Source of the DNA: an uncultured Bacteroidales bacterium
GTDB taxonomy: Bacteria; Bacteroidota; Bacteroidia; Bacteroidales; Paludibacteraceae
Direction: 5' to 3'
NCBI GenBank assembly: GCA_903911085.1
Contig: CAIWCC010000228.1
Coordinates: 1 to 40,797, forward strand
Length of the DNA stretch: 40,797 bases
The notes beneath the pieces were generated by a model. The model saw nothing but the letters and a program-made list of their open reading frames with translations. It searched no databases and had not been told where the DNA came from. Made by a program: the position numbers and the translations under genes. Below are positions 25,452 to 34,099 of this stretch, piece by piece (the stretch's first letter is position 1; every line of letters begins with the position of its first letter).

Positions 25452-26693
25452 TTAGACGCAATGTGGAATTACTACAAAAGGAATTTTTGCAAGCTTTCCA
25501 ATCTGCTGACCAAGTTCCAAACATGCTTGATAATTATCTATTTTCAAACCTTGTTTTTCTTCTACCGATATTTGTGCTGTTGTCCATTTCATTGTTTCAG
25601 CAAATGTTGCTAAGCGTTTTACAGATGCCCCAGCCCATGTGTACGAACCAAAATATCCAAAAACTCTATTTTTTACGCCACGAATTTCAATTTTGCGAAG
25701 CAAAGATTCAACTTCAGGATACAATTCGTTGCTATAAGTTGGACTTCCTACAATCAACCCTCTGTATTTGAATATATCACGCACAATTACCGATGGGTCG
25801 CTTTTTGAAACGTTATGTATTATAATGTCTTTAATTCCTTCTCTTGAAACTCCTTGAGCAACAGTTTCTGCCATTAATTCGGTAAATCCATACATTGAAC
25901 CGTATAAAATTACAACGCCTTCTTTTGAATCGTATCTGCTAAGTTGGTCGTACATATCCACCACTTCGCTTATATATTCTTTCCAAATTGGTCCGTGCGT
26001 ACTACAAATCATTTTGAAATCGAGTGGCGTGAGTTTTTGCAACGCTTTTTGTACAGCAGCACCATATTTGCCAACTATATTGGCATAATATCTAATCATT
26101 TCATCCCAATATCTATCAATGTTCATGTCTTCATCAATGATTGCTCCATCCAAAGTACCAAAACAACCAAATGCATCGCCCGAAAAAAGTACTTGTTCTG
26201 TTTGGTCGTAAGTCATCATTGTTTCTGGCCAATGAACCATAGGAGTTAGGAAAAATTGTAATTGATGTGTGCCCAATGATAATACTTCACCGTCTTTAAT
26301 TTCCAATACTTTTTCATCCAATCCGTAGAATCCTTCTACCATGCCCAAAGTTTTGGAATTTCCGACTATAATTATTTCAGGGTAGTATTTTCGCAATATC
26401 CGTATCGACCCAGAGTGATCTGGCTCCATGTGGTTGATAATAAGATAGTCGAGTGGTCTGCCTTTTAGCTGCGATTGAATTTTATCAATGAAAATGTCAC
26501 CAAAACTTATATCAACGGTGTCAACAAGTGCCGTTTTTTGGTCAATTATCATGTATGAATTATATGAAACACCCTGAGGAAGTGGGAGCATATTTTCAAA
26601 CTTGTACTTTTGACGATCGTTTACGCCAACATAAAAAATGTCTTTTGCAATTTCTTGATTTTGAAACATGTAACTAATTTCTTTTATATCCAT
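25452..26693 (-). CDS. Flavodiiron protein (FprA/A-type flavoprotein)
   Basis: A 413-residue cytosolic enzyme that reduces O2 to water or NO to N2O using electrons from rubredoxin-like donors. The N-terminal metallo-beta-lactamase-like part has diiron ligands in NHMEPDHSGS, MVHWPETM, FSGDAFG and STHGPIW. The C-terminal flavodoxin part starts near VVILYGSMYGFTELMAETV and includes VGSPTYSNELYPEV and YFGSYTWAGASVK, which bind FMN. No rubredoxin extension. Start ATG 26693 is taken; an ATG eight codons in (MFQNQEI) is also possible. Typical of anaerobes that meet oxygen. Confidence 0.95.
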   Translation of the reverse strand: MDIKEISYMFQNQEIAKDIFYVGVNDRQKYKFENMLPLPQGVSYNSYMIIDQKTALVDTVDISFGDIFIDKIQSQLKGRPLDYLIINHMEPDHSGSIRILRKYYPEIIIVGNSKTLGMVEGFYGLDEKVLEIKDGEVLSLGTHQLQFFLTPMVHWPETMMTYDQTEQVLFSGDAFGCFGTLDGAIIDEDMNIDRYWDEMIRYYANIVGKYGAAVQKALQKLTPLDFKMICSTHGPIWKEYISEVVDMYDQLSRYDSKEGVVILYGSMYGFTELMAETVAQGVSREGIKDIIIHNVSKSDPSVIVRDIFKYRGLIVGSPTYSNELYPEVESLLRKIEIRGVKNRVFGYFGSYTWAGASVKRLATFAETMKWTTAQISVEEKQGLKIDNYQACLELGQQIGKLAKIPFVVIPHCV

Positions 26694-26737
26694 TATACCT
26701 TAAAACATAAATACCAAAGTATTTGTTTTTTGAGCTG

Positions 26738-26745
26738 CAAAGATA
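26738..26745 (-). promoter_or_regulatory. Candidate -7 box of the flavodiiron gene
   Basis: Minus-strand TATCTTTG, 45 bp upstream of the ATG at 26693, fits TAnnTTTG. Confidence 0.5.
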
Positions 26746-26921
26746 AGACAATTTTAGCAATTTTTGAAGAGTTCTTTTAAAAGACTTTTTGAATAAACAA
26801 ATAGACATTTTCTATAGATTTTCATTGTTTAATTATAGATTTTAACCCCATTTCAAACTCTTTTGTCGGGAAAAAATGCTTGTTTCATCGATTTTGATTA
26901 AAATATCAATTTAAATGCATA

Positions 26922-26929
26922 TACCTTTG
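26922..26929 (+). promoter_or_regulatory. Candidate -7 box of the LiaF-like gene
   Basis: TACCTTTG fits TAnnTTTG, 43 bp before the ATG at 26972. TTTG at 26893-26896 gives a 25-bp spacer. Confidence 0.5.
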
Positions 26930-26971
26930 CATCGTAATTTATTAAAAAACAATTTTTAAAAATATAGTAAA

Positions 26972-27757
26972 ATGAAAAATGAAATGAAAAGCTCGTATCG
27001 TTCGGGTTTTACCAAAGGACTTGGTTTTGGACTGGTACTTTTGACAGTCGGTTTTGTGTTTCTGGGTTTTAATTTTGGAATTATACCTTTAGCACTCAAA
27101 AATGTGATAATTTCGTGGCAAATGCTTTTAATTTTTATTGGTGTTGTGAATTTATTTAAGAGGCATTTTCTATCTGGAATTGTATTGATTTTTATTGGTG
27201 GTTTTTTTATTATTCCTAAAATTGTAACAGGAATAGATGGGAATTTTATCCATATTTATTGGCCGTTGCTACTTATTGGAGCGGGTCTGTTTATATTGCT
27301 AAAAAAACTGATTTTCCCAAAATCTCGCTTTGAAACTTTAGGTGATGAGTGGAAAAAACGTGGCTTTGCAATGCGTGATGAGTTTCGACAACGCAATTAT
27401 CAATCGAACTACGAAAGTGCAAATGGTGGATTTTCTAAAAATAGTATTTTTGCTGGAACTGATCATATTGTTCTTGACCCCGAATTTACTGGCGGCGAAC
27501 TTAACGCTGTTTTTGGTGGATTAACACTCGATCTACGTCGAACAAATTTACCTGTCGGCGAAACGCGTTTGGATGTTAATGCTGTATTTGGCGGAATTAC
27601 CATTTTTATTCCTTCCGATTGGTTTGTGGAAACTCACTTGGATGCTGTATTTGGTGGTTTTCAGGACAATAGATTCCCAAAAGATGTAATCGATACAAGT
27701 CGTAAGCTAGTTATTACTGGGTCGTGTGTTTTTGGTGGTGGCGAAATAAGAAATTGA
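26972..27757 (+). CDS. LiaF-like membrane protein (cell-wall stress response family)
   Basis: A 261-residue protein. Four hydrophobic segments in residues 15-112 form a LiaI/LiaF-type membrane domain; a charged linker follows (ETLGDEWKKRGFAMRDEF). Residues about 150-261 form a beta-repeat domain with VFGG motifs four times (NAVFGGLTLDLR, NAVFGGITIFIP, DAVFGGFQDN, CVFGGGEIRN), as in LiaF C-terminal domains. In Gram-positives LiaF restrains a cell-envelope two-component system; in Bacteroidota such proteins often pair with a LytTR regulator, which is the next gene here (77 bp downstream). Confidence 0.8.
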   Translation: MKNEMKSSYRSGFTKGLGFGLVLLTVGFVFLGFNFGIIPLALKNVIISWQMLLIFIGVVNLFKRHFLSGIVLIFIGGFFIIPKIVTGIDGNFIHIYWPLLLIGAGLFILLKKLIFPKSRFETLGDEWKKRGFAMRDEFRQRNYQSNYESANGGFSKNSIFAGTDHIVLDPEFTGGELNAVFGGLTLDLRRTNLPVGETRLDVNAVFGGITIFIPSDWFVETHLDAVFGGFQDNRFPKDVIDTSRKLVITGSCVFGGGEIRN

Positions 27758-27770
27758 GAAAAGAATGTGT

Positions 27771-27778
27771 TATATTTG
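27771..27778 (+). promoter_or_regulatory. Possible -7 box of the LytTR gene
   Basis: TATATTTG fits TAnnTTTG, 56 bp before the ATG at 27835, so the LytTR gene may also be transcribed separately from the LiaF-like gene. Confidence 0.4.
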
Positions 27779-27834
27779 CATTTCATTATTTTCAAAATTT
27801 TCAAATATTGATAATTTAAATCAATCAACAAGTA

Positions 27835-28629
27835 ATGATTTTATTTGACAATACAATAAAAATTGTGCAATACATAGTTGCGTGGGTATTTTTTGCACTC
27901 ATTCAAGCCTTTGCTTTTGCATGGTTAGTAACTATCCCATTTTGGATTTTGCTGATTGATAGTGCCATTCATTCATTGCTCTTTGGTACAATTGGCATTT
28001 TGCTTTGGAACTTGGTAAGGTTCGGAAATTTTTCGGCACTTAGTGCATATCAACGATTTGTGAACCATACTGCATTAATTATTATAAGTATTGCCTTTTG
28101 GTTAGGGGCAGGTTATGGTATTTTTCTTTTACTTTTTGGTGCTGAAATAACGTCACAATTTTTGCCTTTATTTCCGATTAGAACTTTGATTGGATTATTG
28201 ATATATATAATTATAATGCAAATGATAAATAATATCGATGAACCAAAAGTGCTAGTAGTTGATGAGCTTGAACCAATAAATTCTATACCAGAAACGGATG
28301 CTTTGGAACGTATTACTGTGAAATCGGGAACGAAAATTCATGTTGTTTTACTAGCAGAAATTTTCTATTTGCAAGCCGACGGTGATTATGTTCAGATATT
28401 TACCACAAATGGTAAATTTTTAAAGGAACAAACAATGAAGTTTTTTGAAGAAAATTTACCAAGAAATAAATTTGTAAGGGTGCATCGTTCCACAATTGTA
28501 AATGTAGAAATGATTTCGCGCATTGAACTTTACGAAAAGCAAAGTCAGCAGCTTACTTTAAAAAATGGACAACAGATTAAAACTAGTCCAGCTGGATATA
28601 AACTTTTGCGAAGTGCGTTAAATTTATAA
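27835..28629 (+). CDS. Membrane-bound LytTR-family regulator
   Basis: A 264-residue protein with about four transmembrane helices in the first 140 residues and a LytTR DNA-binding domain from about 155 (RITVKSGTKIHVVLLAEIFY, then FVRVHRSTIVNVEMISRI and LKNGQQIKTSPAGYKLL). There is no receiver domain, so it is not a classical response regulator; it probably binds DNA from the membrane. Pairing with the LiaF-like protein suggests that protein modulates it in response to envelope stress. A terminator follows. Confidence 0.85.
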   Translation: MILFDNTIKIVQYIVAWVFFALIQAFAFAWLVTIPFWILLIDSAIHSLLFGTIGILLWNLVRFGNFSALSAYQRFVNHTALIIISIAFWLGAGYGIFLLLFGAEITSQFLPLFPIRTLIGLLIYIIIMQMINNIDEPKVLVVDELEPINSIPETDALERITVKSGTKIHVVLLAEIFYLQADGDYVQIFTTNGKFLKEQTMKFFEENLPRNKFVRVHRSTIVNVEMISRIELYEKQSQQLTLKNGQQIKTSPAGYKLLRSALNL

Positions 28630-28660
28630 GTCAAATTGATTAAACGACAATTTGAAATAA

Positions 28661-28710
28661 AAAAAAACTGACTAGATTAAATGCAAGCATTTCTCTAGTC
28701 AGTTTTTTTT
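28661..28710. terminator. Bidirectional terminator
   Basis: AAAAAAACTGACTAGA pairs with TCTAGTCAGTTTTTTT across a loop that itself holds ATGCAAGCAT. It serves the LytTR gene on the plus strand and the DUF1080 operon on the minus strand. Confidence 0.85.
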
Positions 28711-28793
28711 ATTTACTTAAACAGAACTTCAGTTTATAATTTTTGTACAAATAATATCTGCACCGATATTATACTGATAATGGTTTTGTTTGA

Positions 28794-30146
28794 CTATAAT
28801 TCTTTGATTTTTATGTTTTTAAACCAAACTTCATTGCCGTGATCTTGTAATAAAATATTTCCTTCGGCGGCATTACCAAAGTTTGGCCAAACGGAGTATT
28901 TGCTATAATTAACCAATGCTTTCCACATTTGCGAGCCGCGTTCATATTCCACAATTTTTACGTCATTCAAGTAATGTTCTACTTTGTTACCTTTTACCAC
29001 AATGCGTGCATTATTGAAAAAGCCTTTGCGAAAAGGTTTGTTTTCAGGCGCTGGTATCAAATCATAAAGCGAACCGAGTGTGCGATTTCCTTTTACCCCA
29101 AGTTTTGCGTCAGGATGAAGTTTATCGTCCAAAATCTGAAATTCACAACCTATAGAAGATCCTTCTCCTTTATTTAATTCAGTATCAACAAAATACTTAA
29201 TTCCACTGTTAGCGCCGTCAGTAATTTTAAAGTCTGCACTTAACTCAAAATTTTTATATTTTTTGATTGTTACTATGTCGCCGCCGTTGGTCGATTCGGC
29301 ACCATTTGAATTTAGAACTTTCAAAACACCATTATCAATTTTCCATCCCCCTGCTGGAAATGTAGTGAGTTTTGCACCGCGCCATCCGTCAGTTGTTTTT
29401 CCGTCCCAAAGTAATTTCCATCCATTTGCAGCTTCTTCATCCGAAATACTATTGTCGATACAATTTGCTTGAAACACTACTTTATTATAAGGTCTTTTTA
29501 TTTTTTCAAGGTTTTGAGTGCAAATTCGGATATTTTTCCATTGTACAGTTTTTCCTTCATCTTCAGGTTTACTGATAGAATGAACTTGTAAAGCTATAAA
29601 ACCTGTAGATGTCAGATTATCAAGTATATTGGAACACGGTAGATCATTCAGCCATGTACGAATAGAAGTGCCAATGGCTTCGATTCGAACTTTGTTCCAC
29701 TCACCATGTTTGAAAGCTTTTTTTGCGTTTGGATTTTTATCTAAGGGATATAACCAACCACGGCGTGATTCGTCGTAAATGCCACCACTCCAAGCTCTTG
29801 ACGACGGATCAATTTCATACTGATAACCATGTACACGTCCATCATTGTACTCTTTTAAACTATTACTGCGAAATTGAATACCAGAATTTAACCCTTCGTC
29901 AACTTTAAATTCCAATTCTAGAATAAAGTCACCATACATCTTTTCGGTTGCCAAAAAGGTATTTGGTGTTTTCAGCTTTGATGTACCAACGATAGCTTCA
30001 TCTTTTACTACATAATCGGCGTTTCCATTTAGTTTTTTAAAACCCTTTAAATTTTTACCATTAAAAAGAGATTCCCATTTCTCTTGCGAAAAAGAAGTCA
30101 TTGTGGTACACAAAATGACGAATAAAATTAGATTTCTTGTTTTCAT
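28794..30146 (-). CDS. Secreted protein with two DUF1080 domains (3-keto-glycoside hydrolase-like)
   Basis: A 450-residue protein with a signal peptide ([20 protein letters not shown]). It holds two tandem DUF1080 (concanavalin-like) domains. The first runs about 22-210, from [18 protein letters not shown], with NSGIQFRS and [20 protein letters not shown]. The second runs about 240-450, from [15 protein letters not shown], with [16 protein letters not shown] and [17 protein letters not shown]1080 members cleave or eliminate 3-keto-glycosides. It is the last gene of the minus-strand operon. Substrate unknown. Confidence 0.85.
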   Translation of the reverse strand: MKTRNLILFVILCTTMTSFSQEKWESLFNGKNLKGFKKLNGNADYVVKDEAIVGTSKLKTPNTFLATEKMYGDFILELEFKVDEGLNSGIQFRSNSLKEYNDGRVHGYQYEIDPSSRAWSGGIYDESRRGWLYPLDKNPNAKKAFKHGEWNKVRIEAIGTSIRTWLNDLPCSNILDNLTSTGFIALQVHSISKPEDEGKTVQWKNIRICTQNLEKIKRPYNKVVFQANCIDNSISDEEAANGWKLLWDGKTTDGWRGAKLTTFPAGGWKIDNGVLKVLNSNGAESTNGGDIVTIKKYKNFELSADFKITDGANSGIKYFVDTELNKGEGSSIGCEFQILDDKLHPDAKLGVKGNRTLGSLYDLIPAPENKPFRKGFFNNARIVVKGNKVEHYLNDVKIVEYERGSQMWKALVNYSKYSVWPNFGNAAEGNILLQDHGNEVWFKNIKIKEL

Positions 30147-30189
30147 TTTACTTTGATGATTTTTATGATTAATTTAGTGTATTTACTTG

Positions 30190-30996
30190 TTAATTAATAA
30201 TTTTTGCTTCAAAATACTTTAATATTGAAGCAAGTTCATTTTCCGATGCAATATATGCTGAAGTTGAAACGATTTCACCAATTGATGGGTCGGAAGTTAT
30301 TACCGAAATGGGCTGACTTAACAAAAGTCCATTATCGTTTTTCGGATTTTTTATTGGCCATTTTGTTTTTACAGTATTGCCCGAAGTTGTCAGGCACTCA
30401 TTATGCAAAACACAATCGGTGGCAATATCTGGAATACCAATTTTCCACCCACTGCCAAAAGGATGATTTCCTTTACCAAAACTTGAACTATTACCAATAT
30501 TTATCAAAGTGTTTTCAATGTGTTCATTTTCAATGATTTTCATAATGGACTTCAATGCGTATCCTTTAATGTAACCCGATAAATCAAGTTGTACATCGGT
30601 ATGCAAAAACTTTATAGACTTTGAATTAGTATTTAGTTCAATGTTATTAATCCCCGATTTTGTTTCGTTTTGTGAATTAATAGTTATGTCAAAAAGTCCA
30701 TAAGTCAGTTCGTTGAAAATCAAACAATCAGTGAGAATTTTGAACAATTCATCCGAAATTTCAATAGGTCTATTAAAAGCATTTGCATTAACATAACTCA
30801 GTTCACTATTTGTGTCAAAACGATTGCTAAATGATTCAATTCTCGAAATTTCAGCCTCAATTTTCTCAACTATTTCAATTAAATTATTGTTGACAGTTTC
30901 GTCCCAAATAATAATATCCACTCTTGTGAACATTGCTTGAAACCAAGCGTAAAAAAGTTTTTTATTGTCGGCAAATAATTGTTGTGAATATTGCAT
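30190..30996 (-). CDS. ApbE-like FAD:protein FMN transferase
   Basis: A 268-residue protein. ApbE motifs seen: ESFSNRFDTNSELSYVNA near the start, LFDITINS (usual FDPTVGP), LDLSGYIKGYALKSI (usual DLGGIAKGYAVD), TLINIGNSSSFGKG and CLTTSGN. Several normally invariant glycines are replaced, it is shorter than typical ApbE (about 330) and it has no lipoprotein or Sec signal. ApbE attaches FMN to threonine in membrane or periplasmic flavoproteins. Here, between Gfo/Idh genes and the DUF1080 gene, it could flavinylate an electron carrier of 3-keto sugar metabolism, or it may have a diverged function. It starts 12 nt after the small membrane gene. Confidence 0.7.
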   Translation of the reverse strand: MQYSQQLFADNKKLFYAWFQAMFTRVDIIIWDETVNNNLIEIVEKIEAEISRIESFSNRFDTNSELSYVNANAFNRPIEISDELFKILTDCLIFNELTYGLFDITINSQNETKSGINNIELNTNSKSIKFLHTDVQLDLSGYIKGYALKSIMKIIENEHIENTLINIGNSSSFGKGNHPFGSGWKIGIPDIATDCVLHNECLTTSGNTVKTKWPIKNPKNDNGLLLSQPISVITSDPSIGEIVSTSAYIASENELASILKYFEAKIIN

Positions 30997-31008
30997 TTGT
31001 TATGGCTA

Positions 31009-31257
31009 CTAATTATCAGCTTTATTCTTTTTTATTACTTTGATTATTAATAGAATAGTAGTTTTAATTATACTCCAAAGAGAATATGTTACTGCGCCGA
31101 AAATCAAAACATAATGCAAAGAGGTGAAAATTTCGGAAACAGCTGTTTTGTAATAAAAAACTGCTCCTACATTGGCTATAAAACCAATTAAAAAACACAC
31201 AATCAGGGTATTTAATTCCTTTTTAATTCGTTTTGATGATATAATTATATCTTTCAT
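31009..31257 (-). CDS. Small two-helix membrane protein
   Basis: 82 residues with a basic N-terminus (KRIKKELN), two transmembrane helices (about 17-36 and 48-72) and a Lys-rich C-terminus. No family recognised. It lies between a Tat-exported oxidoreductase and the ApbE-like gene with 12-nt gaps on both sides, so it is surely part of the operon. A role in electron transfer or anchoring is a guess; it contains no ApbE target motif (SGAT). Confidence 0.7.
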   Translation of the reverse strand: MKDIIISSKRIKKELNTLIVCFLIGFIANVGAVFYYKTAVSEIFTSLHYVLIFGAVTYSLWSIIKTTILLIIKVIKKNKADN

Positions 31258-31269
31258 ATTATCTCATAT

Positions 31270-32553
31270 TTAAACTTTTGAACTAGTTTTTTTATGATTC
31301 AAATAATCTAATTTGAATTCATCGGGAAAAATTAAAACTCGTTCTTCTTCCATTGCTTGATGTCCCAATAGACTTAATGCTGTTGCATAATAGCCCTCTT
31401 CTGCAATAAGTGCAGGTTGTTTTTGAGTAATTACTGCTTCTGCAAAAGCTTCGAGCATCAAAGAAGTTCCATCACTTTCAGGTTTTTTGTCGAGTAAATA
31501 ATGGCCATTATTTGTGTTTGCAGTTTCGGGCACCCAACTTGTACCAGCAAATGGTATAGCGCCAAACATGGCATTTTCTACATCGTTAACCATTTGTAGA
31601 AAGGCTGGCGCTGGAGGTATTTCCTCGTAATAGTATTTGCTTTTTTCAGGCTCAATTGTTCCTTTATGACAAAGAATTTGTTCCTCAAGTCCATAAAATT
31701 TATTGGACAAAACGGAGTCATAATTCATTTTAACGCCATTGTCAAACACATAAATACAACTTACATTGTCATAAACTTCCCGCTTTTCCTTCCAAAAAGT
31801 GATTGCGCCATGTCCCATTACTTTATTTGGAATTTCGCGCATGGCCCACGTGCCAATTTGTAGTTGGTGGCAGGCTAATTCTGTCATAATACCCTTTGAA
31901 TGTGCTTTGTACAATCGCCAGTTAATATATTCATCCATATTTGCCGAAGGCACAGGTCGTCGCCAGTCGTTGTTGCGATGCCAAAAAGTGCGAAATCCAC
32001 TAATGTCACCAAATTCTCCGGAATGAACCATTTGGATGGCATGGATGTAGCGAGGATCGAAAAGCCTTTGCTGTCCAACAAAAAATATTTTTTTTGAACT
32101 CAAATATTTTTGGTAGATTGTATATGTGTGTTCGAGTGAGTAAGCAATTGATTTCTCGCAGAATACGTGTTTCCCTGCGTCAAAAGCATCCATTACCATT
32201 TGATAGTGTTTGTCGAGTGGGGTTGAAATAACTACAGCATCGATATTTTTATCTTCGAGCAAAGACTTATAATTTTTATAAACTTTGGCTTTTGGAGCAA
32301 TTTTAAGCGCTGCATCTATCGACGGTTGATAAATATCGGCAATGGCAACAATTTCTACTTTTGGATTTTTAGCCAAAAAGCTCAATAAGAGTTGTCCGCG
32401 AGAACCTGGTCCAATAATGGCGATACGAGCTTTTGACCCAACAGTTTTTTTCTGGTCGGAAAATGCAGAAAACCAAGGGCTTGTGGCAAGAAGTACCCCA
32501 CCACTAATCATGCCCATTTCTTTTATAAATTGGCGTCTATCGATATTTTTCAT
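31270..32553 (-). CDS. Tat-exported Gfo/Idh/MocA oxidoreductase A
   Basis: A 427-residue NAD(P)-dependent sugar oxidoreductase with a Tat signal (DRRQFIKEMGM, then a hydrophobic core). Rossmann motif AIIGPGSRGQLLL. The usual EKP catalytic motif reads FCEKSIAYS here, with Ser replacing Pro. The C-terminal substrate domain contains TELACHQLQIGTWAMREIP. A Tat-exported enzyme of this family carries its cofactor folded in, so it oxidises or reduces sugars outside the cytoplasm. Its ATG overlaps the previous gene's TAA by 1 nt (TAATG), showing coupling. Confidence 0.88.
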   Translation of the reverse strand: MKNIDRRQFIKEMGMISGGVLLATSPWFSAFSDQKKTVGSKARIAIIGPGSRGQLLLSFLAKNPKVEIVAIADIYQPSIDAALKIAPKAKVYKNYKSLLEDKNIDAVVISTPLDKHYQMVMDAFDAGKHVFCEKSIAYSLEHTYTIYQKYLSSKKIFFVGQQRLFDPRYIHAIQMVHSGEFGDISGFRTFWHRNNDWRRPVPSANMDEYINWRLYKAHSKGIMTELACHQLQIGTWAMREIPNKVMGHGAITFWKEKREVYDNVSCIYVFDNGVKMNYDSVLSNKFYGLEEQILCHKGTIEPEKSKYYYEEIPPAPAFLQMVNDVENAMFGAIPFAGTSWVPETANTNNGHYLLDKKPESDGTSLMLEAFAEAVITQKQPALIAEEGYYATALSLLGHQAMEEERVLIFPDEFKLDYLNHKKTSSKV

Positions 32554-33992
32554 TACAATTTATAAAAGTACTTCCAATCTTTTCGAGGTTCGGCACCTAT
32601 TAATAGTTGATTGGCAAGTGGATTATTGGTAATCTGTTTGGTTTTGGGGTCGAAAATTAATTTGGCATTTAATTGTTGTGCCAACACGCCTAAGCAAAAA
32701 ACCTGACACAATGGACCAGCAATTTCGAATGATGAACGTGTTTTTTCTTGTCCTTTGCATGCTAGTAAAAAGTTTGCAAAATGGTTGGATGGACTTGCAG
32801 GCACCACAGGTAGTTTCGACTCCATTTGTTTGGCTTTTTCTTCTGGAATAATTGATAGTGTACTTCCATGAGAACCACCTTTGAAAGTCAGTTCTTTACT
32901 ATAAATGATTTTTCCAGGATTAAGTTTTGAAGGAACAATCTGTCCATTGCTTGGTGGTGGAATATTGGGGTCGAGAACCACATTTCCGTAACCTTCGGGC
33001 ACTGGTGGCAAGTTGTCAAGTCCATCATACCATGTCACATCACAAGGTGGCATGTTACCTCGCGCTGGAAATTTGAATAATATTGTGGACGAATATGGAA
33101 AGAAAAACTTATTGTGTCCATTGGCTTTGAGCATGTTAATTTCGGTGGGTAGTCCTAATTCAAGAAACTGATGGGCAGTATCGAGAATATGTGCACCCCA
33201 ATCGCCCAAAGCACCCATTCCGAAGTCGTACCAACAACGCCATTGACCGTTAATATAATCTTTGTTATAATCGTGAAATTGCTCTGTCCCTAACCAAACA
33301 TTCCAATCTAATGTGGCAGGGACTGACTCTGCTGACGGCAAACTTTTCATCTTGGAATCGAATTTGTGCCAACGGCGAACATTGTTCATGTGTGCAGTTA
33401 TTGCCGTTACATCTTTAATGATACCTGCCTCTTTCCATGCTTTAAATTGAAAATAATTGGCTTCGGAATGACCTTGATTTCCCATTTGGGTTACAACGCC
33501 GTATTTTTTTGCAGCACGCATCAACAGTTCTACCTCGTTGAAAGTATGAGCCATGGGTTTTTCAATATAAACATGTTTGCCAAGTGACATTGCCAACATT
33601 GTGGCAGGAAAATGGCTGAAATCTGGAGTGCCAATTACTACAGCATCAATCTGATTGGCCATCTTGTCAAACATTTTTCTAAAATCTTGAAATTTAGGGG
33701 CGTTAGGAAACATATTTGTGATTTCCAAAGTCTGAGACGCGCCCATATCAGTATCGCACAATGCCACTATATTACAATGACCAGTTTTATGTAACTCTTT
33801 GATAATATCGTTTGCACGGTTTCCAACACCAATACAAGCTAAATTTATCTTTTCGTTAGATCCTATTTTACGGGGTTTTGGATTTTTTGCTGATAATGCT
33901 TCAATCGACAATCCCGATAAAGCGGTTGTTGCTGTAATTACCGATAATTGGCGTAGAAATTGGCGTCTTGATGATTTGGATTCGAAGTTCAT
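32553..33992 (-). CDS. Tat-exported Gfo/Idh/MocA oxidoreductase B
   Basis: A 479-residue enzyme with a Tat motif (SSRRQFLRQLSVITATTALS). Rossmann motif CIGVGNRANDI, catalytic EKP motif YIEKPMAHT, and GDWGAHILDTAHQFLELG in the substrate domain, typical of the DUF-bearing Bacteroidota clade of Gfo/Idh/MocA. Length agrees with family members. It is the upstream partner of oxidoreductase A (1-nt overlap). Substrate unknown; 3-keto sugar formation or reduction is inferred from the neighbourhood. Confidence 0.9.
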   Translation of the reverse strand: MNFESKSSRRQFLRQLSVITATTALSGLSIEALSAKNPKPRKIGSNEKINLACIGVGNRANDIIKELHKTGHCNIVALCDTDMGASQTLEITNMFPNAPKFQDFRKMFDKMANQIDAVVIGTPDFSHFPATMLAMSLGKHVYIEKPMAHTFNEVELLMRAAKKYGVVTQMGNQGHSEANYFQFKAWKEAGIIKDVTAITAHMNNVRRWHKFDSKMKSLPSAESVPATLDWNVWLGTEQFHDYNKDYINGQWRCWYDFGMGALGDWGAHILDTAHQFLELGLPTEINMLKANGHNKFFFPYSSTILFKFPARGNMPPCDVTWYDGLDNLPPVPEGYGNVVLDPNIPPPSNGQIVPSKLNPGKIIYSKELTFKGGSHGSTLSIIPEEKAKQMESKLPVVPASPSNHFANFLLACKGQEKTRSSFEIAGPLCQVFCLGVLAQQLNAKLIFDPKTKQITNNPLANQLLIGAEPRKDWKYFYKL

Positions 33993-34099
33993 TGTGATAA
34001 AAGTATTAAATTTAGAGAAATTTATAAAAAAAACCAGCTTTTGTCATTTGGGCTACAAAGCTACAAAAAATTATTCAAGCATCTAAATTCATTCTGTAT

